Source: a virus
Direction: 5' to 3' (one strand)
DNA: 44,171 bases
Virus record (IMG/VR): IMGVR_UViG_3300000265_000005
Span: 1 to 44,171 of that record
Part shown: positions 38,564 to 44,171 of the stretch, one piece after another
Layout: each line of letters starts with the position of its first letter
Position numbering within the stretch: the stretch's first letter is position 1
Position numbers and translations under genes: made by a program
The notes under the pieces: generated by a model
Seen by the model: the letters and a program-made list of their open reading frames with translations, nothing else
Database searches by the model: none
What the model was told of the DNA's origin: nothing

Positions 38564-38869
38564 ATGGAAGAAGTGAAAATATTAAGACTATCTACAGGCG
38601 AAGATGTAATTGCCAAGGTAGGAGAAAACGATCAAGGCATAAGTTTAAAAAATCCATTCGTGATTATACCTCAACAAAGAGGACCAGGACAACCAATACA
38701 ATTAATGATGTCACTGTACAATGCCTTTGGTAAAAAAGATACGGTAACTGTTAGTAAAGACAAAGTTGTTTTTATGACAGAACCAAAAGATGAGATAAGA
38801 TCATCTTACGAGCAAAACACAAGCTCAATCATAACAAAAAATAGTAAACTTATAACAGAAGCTACGTGA
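38564..38869 (+). CDS. Sm-like small beta-barrel protein, copy 2
   Basis: A 101-residue protein with the same layout as the one at 21315: EVKILRLSTGEDVIAKV at the start against IKIIKLVNGDDIVCVV, a 'LKNPFVIIP' strand against 'IEKPLQIKYVP', and VSKDKVVFMTEPKD against IPKDKIMTITNAND. It lacks the acidic tail. An Sm/Hfq-like RNA-binding ring is the likeliest fold. It overlaps the ferredoxin start by 4 nt and is the first gene after an early promoter. Confidence 0.6.
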   Translation: MEEVKILRLSTGEDVIAKVGENDQGISLKNPFVIIPQQRGPGQPIQLMMSLYNAFGKKDTVTVSKDKVVFMTEPKDEIRSSYEQNTSSIITKNSKLITEAT

Positions 38870-39198
38870 TAACGGTAAATTTTATTAGGACAAATAACGA
38901 AAAAGTCCAAGTAAAAGTACCTGTTGGTTGGACAGTAATGGAGGCGGCTAAAGAAGCATGTCTAGATGAAATTCCTGCTAGTTGTGGTGGTTGTTGTGCT
39001 TGTGGTACTTGTCACGTATATGTAAACAATGCCTGGATTGCCAAATTAGGTGAAATAGATTATAATAGTACTGAACAATGTATGTTAGAATACGAATCTT
39101 CATACAAGAAAGGCAGTAGCAGATTGAGTTGTCAAATACCATTAACAGAGGAACTTGACGGCATAACTTTACATTTACTTGATGATGAACTTTTATAA
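38866..39198 (+). CDS. [2Fe-2S] ferredoxin, adrenodoxin type
   Basis: A 110-residue electron carrier. The cluster ligands are in CGGCCACGTCHVYV (C-x5-C-x2-C pattern, near residues 39-48) plus a distal Cys in RLSCQIPL (about residue 87). The 'VNFIRTNNEKVQVKVPVGWTVMEAA' start is the beta-grasp fold typical of adrenodoxin/putidaredoxin rather than plant-type ferredoxin. It starts with GTG (GTGA overlapping the preceding stop). Possible partners in the phage include the radical SAM enzyme and the dioxygenase, but this is not shown. The end overlaps the polymerase gene. Confidence 0.88.
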   Translation: MITVNFIRTNNEKVQVKVPVGWTVMEAAKEACLDEIPASCGGCCACGTCHVYVNNAWIAKLGEIDYNSTEQCMLEYESSYKKGSSRLSCQIPLTEELDGITLHLLDDELL

Positions 39199-41674
39199 AT
39201 CAGTTATAGAACACAAAGGTAAACTTCTTGTTAGAGGTATACATGATGGCAAAGACTATAAAGAAAAGATAGACTTTGGCCCTACTCTATATTCTTTAAC
39301 ACAAAAAGATAGTAAGTTTAAAACATTAGATAATAGAAATCTAAATCCTATAAAATTTAAAAACATCAATGACGCTAGAAGATTTAGACGTGATGTTGCA
39401 ACTCAAAACTCTCCGATATATGGTCTAGAAAGATTTCATTATCAATACATCAACGAACAATTTCCAGAAAACATCAAGTGGGATAAAAAGTTTATTAAAA
39501 TATTCACAATAGATATTGAGACTACAGTAACAGATGGTTTTCCAGATGTAGAAAACCCTACCGAAGAAATCATTTGTATCACTGTTAAGAATCAAACTAA
39601 CAAACAAATTTTAACGTGGGCTGCTGGAGATTACAAGACAGATAGAACTGATATTACTTTTATTAAATGTAAAAACGAAAACGTTTTACTCATGGAGTTT
39701 ATGAAGTTTTGGCTTAAGAATTATCCAGATGTTGTCACTGGTTGGAATACTAAATTCTTTGACTTACCTTATTTGATGAATAGAATTAAAATGATTGCAG
39801 GTGAAAAGGTTGCAAACAAGATGTCGCCATGGGGTATGGTTGAAAGACAAGAGATTATGGTAAGAGGTAGACCACAAACAACATATACTTTAAAAGGTAC
39901 AGTGATGTTAGATTACCTTGATCTGTATAGATGGTTTATACCTACTAGACAAGAGAGTTATAAACTAGATTATATTGGTGAAGTAGAACTTGGTCAAAAC
40001 AAAAATGAAAACCCTTATGCCACTTTCAGAGAATTTTATGAGAAAGACTTTCAAAAATTTATTGATTATAACATACAAGACGTTGAAATTGTTGACGCAT
40101 TAGAAGATAAACTTGGTTTAATTGAGTTAGCATTAACTGTTGCTTATGAATCTAAAGTAAACTATGATGATATATTTTCACAAGTAAGAGTGTGGGATAC
40201 TTTGATTGCTAATCATCTATTGGCAAAAAACATATGTATACCACCAAGAGAAGAACATAGTAAAGATACAAAATATGAAGGCGCTTATGTAAAAGACCCT
40301 ACAGTTGGCCAGCACAAGTGGGTATGTTCTTTTGATATTAACTCACTATATCCACATATCATTATACAATATAATATTTCTCCTGAAAAGATAATAGGTC
40401 AGGATAATTCTGGTATTTCTGTAAACAAAATGTTAAAACGTAATTTAGATTTATCTCATTTAAAAAATGAAAATGCCTGTGTTACACCTAACGGTGCAAA
40501 GTTTAAAAATGATAGTCAAGGTTTTCTACCTGAAATGATGGAAACAATGTACAATGAACGTGTGATCTATAAGAAAAGAATGATCAAGGCTAAAAAAGAA
40601 TACGAGAAAACAAAAGAACCACATTTACTAAAAGAAATTGCAAGATGTCATAACATTCAATGGGCAAGAAAGATTGCTTTGAACTCAGCCTATGGTGCAG
40701 TTGGTAATCAATACTTTAGATTTTATGATGTAAGACAAGCAAGTGCTATTACAACAGCAGGTCAATTCATTATTAGATTCATTGAAGAAAAGGTCAATGG
40801 TTATATGAATAAGATATTAAAACAAGATGAAGACTTTGATTATATCGTTGCCTCTGATACAGATTCAATCTATGTAACATTAGATAAACTAGTTGAGAAG
40901 ACTTGTAAAGGTAAAGACAATGAACAAATATGTAACTTTATTGATAAGGTTGTTAACAGTAGACTAGAGCCGTATATTGAAAAATGTTTTGATGAATTAT
41001 CTGAATATACAAATGCATTTAAGAACTGTATGGTAATGAAACGTGAAGTAATTGCCAACAAAGGTATATGGGTTGCAAAGAAAAGATATATGTTAAACGT
41101 ATTAGACGATGAGGGTGTAAGACTTTCTGACCCTAAACTAAAGATCATGGGTATTGAGGCAGTTAAATCATCTACACCACAAGTTTGCAGAGGTAAAATT
41201 AAAGAAGCAATCAAAATTATTATGAATAAAGATGAAGATACTTTACAAAAATTTATTGCTGATTTTAAAACAGAGTTTAATACTCTATCTGCTGAAGCTA
41301 TATCTTTTCCTAGATCATGTAACAATATTCAAAAGTATAAAAACCCAGCAACCATATTCAGTAAAGGTACACCAATACATGTAAAAGGTTCATTGATATA
41401 TAATCACAAACTAAAAGAACTTAAATTACATAAACAATATCCTTACATACGAGAGGGTGACAAGATTAAATTTCTAAAACTAATAGAAGCAAACCCATTT
41501 AGATTTGATGTAATCAGTTATATCACAACGTTGCCTAAAGAGTTTGAACTAGACAAATATATAGATCGTGAAACACAATTTGAAAAAACATTCCTTGACC
41601 CTATGCGATTTATATTACAAGCAATAGGCTGGTCACAGGAAAAGAAAGCAAGTTTAGAGGCATTTTTCGGATGA
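39185..41674 (+). CDS. 43: Replicative DNA polymerase gp43 (family B)
   Basis: An 829-residue polymerase (T4 gp43 is 898). The N-terminus aligns with T4 from MNFYKSVI, so I chose the second of two adjacent ATGs at 39185; an in-frame TTG at 39179 and ATG at 39182 are alternatives. Exonuclease motif Exo I is FTIDIETT; the fingers/palm motifs are SFDINSLYPHIIIQYN (motif A), KIALNSAYGAVGNQYFRF (motif B) and ASDTDSIYV (motif C, catalytic DTD). The C-terminal end KKASLEAFFG resembles the clamp-binding tail of T4 gp43 (SLDFLFG). It overlaps the next gene by 4 nt. Confidence 0.96.
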   Translation: MNFYKSVIEHKGKLLVRGIHDGKDYKEKIDFGPTLYSLTQKDSKFKTLDNRNLNPIKFKNINDARRFRRDVATQNSPIYGLERFHYQYINEQFPENIKWDKKFIKIFTIDIETTVTDGFPDVENPTEEIICITVKNQTNKQILTWAAGDYKTDRTDITFIKCKNENVLLMEFMKFWLKNYPDVVTGWNTKFFDLPYLMNRIKMIAGEKVANKMSPWGMVERQEIMVRGRPQTTYTLKGTVMLDYLDLYRWFIPTRQESYKLDYIGEVELGQNKNENPYATFREFYEKDFQKFIDYNIQDVEIVDALEDKLGLIELALTVAYESKVNYDDIFSQVRVWDTLIANHLLAKNICIPPREEHSKDTKYEGAYVKDPTVGQHKWVCSFDINSLYPHIIIQYNISPEKIIGQDNSGISVNKMLKRNLDLSHLKNENACVTPNGAKFKNDSQGFLPEMMETMYNERVIYKKRMIKAKKEYEKTKEPHLLKEIARCHNIQWARKIALNSAYGAVGNQYFRFYDVRQASAITTAGQFIIRFIEEKVNGYMNKILKQDEDFDYIVASDTDSIYVTLDKLVEKTCKGKDNEQICNFIDKVVNSRLEPYIEKCFDELSEYTNAFKNCMVMKREVIANKGIWVAKKRYMLNVLDDEGVRLSDPKLKIMGIEAVKSSTPQVCRGKIKEAIKIIMNKDEDTLQKFIADFKTEFNTLSAEAISFPRSCNNIQKYKNPATIFSKGTPIHVKGSLIYNHKLKELKLHKQYPYIREGDKIKFLKLIEANPFRFDVISYITTLPKEFELDKYIDRETQFEKTFLDPMRFILQAIGWSQEKKASLEAFFG

Positions 41675-42141
41675 AAATAATAGATGATTTTTGGAAGTGG
41701 ATAAAAGGTACAGAGTTAGTTGAACTAGATGACATAGATGTTTCCCAGGATCCTGTTAGACCTGAACTCACTCTAGGTTTTAGAATTACACATGATAGAA
41801 AGATATTAGGATTAAAATACGAAGGTAAGATTATAGCAATTGTTTGTATTGCAGTTTGTCCTGAAGTACCACATACTGTTAGAGAAATGGATTATATGTC
41901 TAGAGTAAAAGACGGAGGTGTTGTTGTTGCATATACTGTATGGTCTAAAAAACGTGGTGCAGGACAAGAGATCATTAATAAACTAGCCACATATGCAAAA
42001 GAAAAACAATTTAAAAGATTAGTTACCTTATCTCCTTTAACGCCAATGGCGACACACTTCCATATTAAGAACGGTGCTAAACAAGTACATATAAATGATG
42101 TAACACAAAACTTTGAATATGATCTCAACAAAAAAGTATAA
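41671..42141 (+). CDS. GNAT-like acetyltransferase
   Basis: A 156-residue protein. The C-terminal half has the features of a GNAT fold: VVVAYTVWSKKRGAGQEIIN (a strand plus the acetyl-CoA loop Q/RxxGxG/A-like 'KRGAGQEII'), then 'LVTLSPLTPMATHFHIKNGA', the usual 'NxxAxxFYxKxGF' segment with N-terminal catalytic strand. The first 60 residues are less typical. Similar small proteins follow the polymerase gene in some marine T4-like phages, to my memory. The substrate is unknown. ATGA overlap with gp43. Confidence 0.6.
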   Translation: MKIIDDFWKWIKGTELVELDDIDVSQDPVRPELTLGFRITHDRKILGLKYEGKIIAIVCIAVCPEVPHTVREMDYMSRVKDGGVVVAYTVWSKKRGAGQEIINKLATYAKEKQFKRLVTLSPLTPMATHFHIKNGAKQVHINDVTQNFEYDLNKKV

Positions 42142-42670
42142 TATAATCTATGCCGATCCTCCATGGCATTTTCAAAATTATAATAATGATAAGGCACAAA
42201 CTAATCCTGCCAATCATTATCCTACAATGAACATGAAAGACATAGAAAATTTACCGATAGGTGACCTAGCAGACAAAGATTGTGTATTGTTTATGTGGTG
42301 TACCGATCCTTTACTACACAAACAAATACCATTGGTAGAGAAGTGGGGCTTTGAGTATAAGACAGTAGGTTTCACGTGGGCGAAAACAAATAAGAATAGA
42401 ATAAACAATTACTTTTTTAAAGGTCCAGGATATTGGACTAGGGCCAACACCGAGACATGTATACTTGCAACAAGAGGTAAACCAAAGAGAGTTGGTGGTA
42501 ATGTAGATAGATTAGTTGTGAGTGAACGTAGAGAACATAGTAGAAAACCAGATAGAATCAGAGACGATATAGTAAAATTATGTGGTGACTTACCACGTAT
42601 AGAACTATTTGCTAGAACTTCTATGCCTGGTTGGGACGTATGGGGAAACCAGGTTGACAAATTTAGTTGA
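42119..42670 (+). CDS. MT-A70 family adenine-N6 methyltransferase
   Basis: A 183-residue protein of the MT-A70 family. The catalytic motif IV is YADPPWHF (about 9-16), and the SAM-related region is LFMWCTDPLLH with a later 'RREHSRKPD' and 'ELFARTSMPGWDVWGNQ', all typical. Members methylate adenine in DNA or RNA; in phages they are thought to protect the genome from restriction. I chose ATG 42119 over an in-frame TTG at 42113. It overlaps the GNAT-like gene by 23 nt. A promoter for the next gene lies in its 3' end. Confidence 0.88.
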   Translation: MISTKKYNIIYADPPWHFQNYNNDKAQTNPANHYPTMNMKDIENLPIGDLADKDCVLFMWCTDPLLHKQIPLVEKWGFEYKTVGFTWAKTNKNRINNYFFKGPGYWTRANTETCILATRGKPKRVGGNVDRLVVSERREHSRKPDRIRDDIVKLCGDLPRIELFARTSMPGWDVWGNQVDKFS

Positions 42671-42682
42671 ACGTGATATAAT
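42654..42682 (+). promoter_or_regulatory. Sigma-70-type promoter of the second DruA-like gene
   Basis: -35 TTGACA (42654-42659), 17-nt spacer, consensus -10 TATAAT (42677-42682). The expected +1 at 42689 is the A of an ATG, so the mRNA should be leaderless. The in-frame ATG at 42683 would lie upstream of the transcript start. Confidence 0.88.
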
Positions 42683-42688
42683 ATGAAG

Positions 42689-43786
42689 ATGAAAACATTA
42701 ACAAATGATCAAGCACTATATTGTGCTAATATATTCAATGACTACTTTGAAAAGTTTAGTCGTATAGATGAGTATATGAGAGATCAAAAGTTATCTCAAA
42801 TAGGAGATGTACCATCTGCTTTGCCTGGCATGGGCCTAGAGGGTACTATATTTTCTAAATTTGATATGTCGCCTAAAGATATGGAATTTGAAATACTAGA
42901 GCCAGATAATGAAACATATGATACATTATTAAACATGACTTCTTCTCATACTAATATGTCAAGTGTACCTGGTAAAAATTTAAAGATTGCAGTAAGAGAA
43001 AAGAATAGTGGTCAGTGGGTAGGTTTTATAAGATGTGGTTCTCCTGTTATAAACATGAAACCAAGAAACGATTTGTTAACTCATGTACCAGAATTAGTAA
43101 GTTTTAATAAGACTTCTATCATGGGATTTGTAATAGTACCAACTCAACCTTTTGGTTTTAATTATCTAGGTGGTAAACTGTTGGCTGCTATATGTTGTAG
43201 TCATACTATAAGAGAAAAATTAAATGACAAATATGGTATGAACTTATCATTGTTTGAAACTACAAGTCTATATGGTAATAGTAAATCATCAAGTCAATAT
43301 GATGGCATGAAACCATATTTAAGATACAAAGGTTTAACTGATAGTGATTTTATACCTTTGATACATGGTAAACCTTTCCACGATCTTGCCTCTTTTGTTG
43401 AACAAAATGTAGGTAAACTTATTAAAGATGACGCCTCTAGTAGAAAGTTAAAACTAACAACTGCCATTATTGGTTTAGTAAAAAGAAGTTTAGACAAAAC
43501 TAATTTAGAAAGATTTAATACAACTATAAGTAATGCTAAGAAACTAACTGAAAGAAAAAGATATTATGTTAGTGACTATGGTATCAAGAACTATCTAGAT
43601 GTAGTAAAAGATAACAAGACAGAGATTATTAAAGGTGAGAATTGGGATAAATTTAACCTAAATAATATCATAGATTGGTGGAAGAAAAAGGCCGAGTCTC
43701 GTTATAATAAACTGAAACAAGAAGATAGATTAAGGAGTGAGTTAGAGGTATGGACACCAGACGCAAAAATAGATATAATAAGATAA
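42689..43786 (+). CDS. DUF4338/DruA-like protein, copy 2
   Basis: A 365-residue diverged paralogue of the protein at 26081. The shared core is IVPTQPFGFNYLGGKLLAAI (149-168; copy 1 has IVPTQPLGYSYTGGKLLAYL), then a helix ending in LNDKYG, then ETTSLYGNSKSSSQYDGMKP against TTTSLYGKAKANTLSQYDGL. The upstream strand QWVGFIRCGSP replaces HLGVICISGDF, and the IGWD-like motif is not evident, so this copy may have lost part of the active site. The C-terminal 130 residues are Lys-rich and unrecognised. I chose ATG 42689 from the promoter position. The stop overlaps the next ATG. Confidence 0.6.
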   Translation: MKTLTNDQALYCANIFNDYFEKFSRIDEYMRDQKLSQIGDVPSALPGMGLEGTIFSKFDMSPKDMEFEILEPDNETYDTLLNMTSSHTNMSSVPGKNLKIAVREKNSGQWVGFIRCGSPVINMKPRNDLLTHVPELVSFNKTSIMGFVIVPTQPFGFNYLGGKLLAAICCSHTIREKLNDKYGMNLSLFETTSLYGNSKSSSQYDGMKPYLRYKGLTDSDFIPLIHGKPFHDLASFVEQNVGKLIKDDASSRKLKLTTAIIGLVKRSLDKTNLERFNTTISNAKKLTERKRYYVSDYGIKNYLDVVKDNKTEIIKGENWDKFNLNNIIDWWKKKAESRYNKLKQEDRLRSELEVWTPDAKIDIIR

Positions 43787-44088
43787 TGGCTATTACAGAG
43801 GAATCATACAAAGACTTAAAAGAGTATTGGGATTTTCAACGTACAAGAGAGTACAATTGGGAAAAACTATGTGAGGTTTGTACTAACGTAGAATCAAACT
43901 TTGCATTTACAAATGGTAAAACTGGTGATGAGTTAAGAGATACATTATGGAATAAGATTGACCAATCCGAATTTGAGAAACCACCTAGAGATTGGGTACC
44001 ACAAGACAAAAAATATAGGTTATGGAACGAGGGTGAGCCTAAACCTTTAAAGATTAAATTTAAAGCAGTTAAAACAATACAAGCTTGA
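43786..44088 (+). CDS. Small unrecognised protein before uvsX
   Basis: A 100-residue protein (MAITEESYKDLKEYWDFQRT start), charged, rich in Trp and Glu, with no motif I recognise and no membrane segment. The ATG at 43786 overlaps the stop of the DruA-like gene (taATG); an in-frame ATG 36 nt upstream is inside that gene and less likely. The uvsX-type promoter overlaps its last codons. It is probably cotranscribed with the DruA-like gene. Function unknown. Confidence 0.6.
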   Translation: MAITEESYKDLKEYWDFQRTREYNWEKLCEVCTNVESNFAFTNGKTGDELRDTLWNKIDQSEFEKPPRDWVPQDKKYRLWNEGEPKPLKIKFKAVKTIQA

Positions 44089-44113
44089 CAACATTGAACG
44101 GATATGTTATAGT
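44085..44113 (+). promoter_or_regulatory. Sigma-70-type promoter of the last (partial) gene
   Basis: -35 TTGACA (44085-44090), 17-nt spacer, -10 TATAGT (44108-44113). The start near 44120 gives a 16-nt leader with an AAGGAG ribosome binding site 5-6 nt before the ATG at 44136. Confidence 0.85.
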
Positions 44114-44135
44114 AAGTGATAATTAAGGAGACAAT

Positions 44136-44171
44136 ATGAGTGATTTTTTAAAAGATGTAATCAAAGAGAGT
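44136..44171 (+). CDS. Start of a gene cut by the window end, probably UvsX recombinase
   Basis: Only twelve codons are visible (MSDFLKDVIKES). The strong promoter and AAGGAG site show that it is a real start. UvsX of T4 begins MSDLKSRLIK, and marine relatives begin similarly; uvsX commonly follows gene 43 in marine T4-like phages. The assignment rests on a dozen residues and gene order, so it is tentative. Confidence 0.5.
   Translation, partial: MSDFLKDVIKES

Noticed and set aside
215-43497. Many 60-150 codon frames on the minus strand (for example 9237-9629, 40870-41325, 32383-32691)
   Set aside because: Each lies opposite a well-supported gene and owes its length to the AT-rich codon bias of that gene. 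None has a recognisable product, promoter or independent ribosome binding site.
1-44171. Signs of a temperate phage or host DNA (integrase, attachment site, insertion sequence, rRNA)
   Set aside because: No integrase, repressor, transposase or rRNA is visible. All genes fit a lytic T4-type genome.

Overview
The window is part of a T4-type (Straboviridae/Kyanoviridae-like) marine myovirus genome. Every supported gene is on the + strand. It is AT-rich and tightly packed, with many stop/start overlaps of the form taATG, ATGA or GTGA. The structural and replication proteins resemble those of cyanophages and pelagiphages rather than enteric T4. The low GC, a phage bS21 ribosomal protein, and the absence of photosynthesis genes in this stretch suggest a SAR11-type host (a pelagiphage such as HTVC008M is the nearest relative I can think of). 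The host is an inference from composition and gene content.

Region 1 (1-16,234), late virion genes: collagen-like and glycine-rich tail fibre proteins, necks gp13 and gp14, a small basic protein, gp15, terminase gp16/gp17, sheath gp18, tube gp19, portal gp20, core gp67 and two small proteins, protease gp21, scaffold gp22 and capsid gp23. T4-like late promoters (TATAAATA) lie at unit boundaries, and a strong terminator with a UUCG loop closes the block. Region 2 (16,249-21,925), mixed: a radical SAM protein split from its SPASM-like partner, a small membrane protein, a tube-fold protein, UvsY, a 2OG-Fe(II) oxygenase, UvsW, a methyltransferase, an Sm-like protein, a structured RNA candidate and tRNA-Gly(GCC). 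Region 3 (21,939-31,130), early/middle: late sigma gp55, gp47/gp46, peptide deformylase, a DruA-like (DUF4338) protein, and a HExxH-VWA protein paired with a MoxR/CobS AAA+ ATPase. Region 4 (31,125-33,982): bS21 with a leader hairpin, a structured 279-nt intergenic region, a ParB-like protein, Hsp20, a peroxiredoxin and an aberrant tRNA-Gly(UCC). Region 5 (34,011-44,171), replication: gp45, gp44, tRNA-Thr, gp62, RegA, a RimK-RimB fusion, a second Sm-like protein, ferredoxin, gp43, a GNAT-like protein, an MT-A70 methylase, a second DruA-like protein and the start of a probable UvsX.

Two themes stand out. First, many genes bear on host translation: bS21, a RimK-RimB fusion whose N-terminus looks like a T4 capsid-targeting peptide, peptide deformylase, three tRNAs, RegA and two Sm-like proteins. 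Second, promoters sit so close to start codons that many mRNAs should be leaderless. Several early promoters (TTGAC- / 17 nt / TATAAT or TAGGAT) and several late-type elements (NATAAATA) place the expected +1 on or next to the A of ATG.

The best candidates for something undescribed are: the hairpin-rich RNA beside the Sm-like gene (21744-21848), the structured region after bS21 (31421-31699), the tRNA-Gly(UCC) without a normal T-loop whose first base is next to a predicted +1 (33909-33982), the possibly packaged RimK-RimB protein, and the pair of phage DruA-like proteins.
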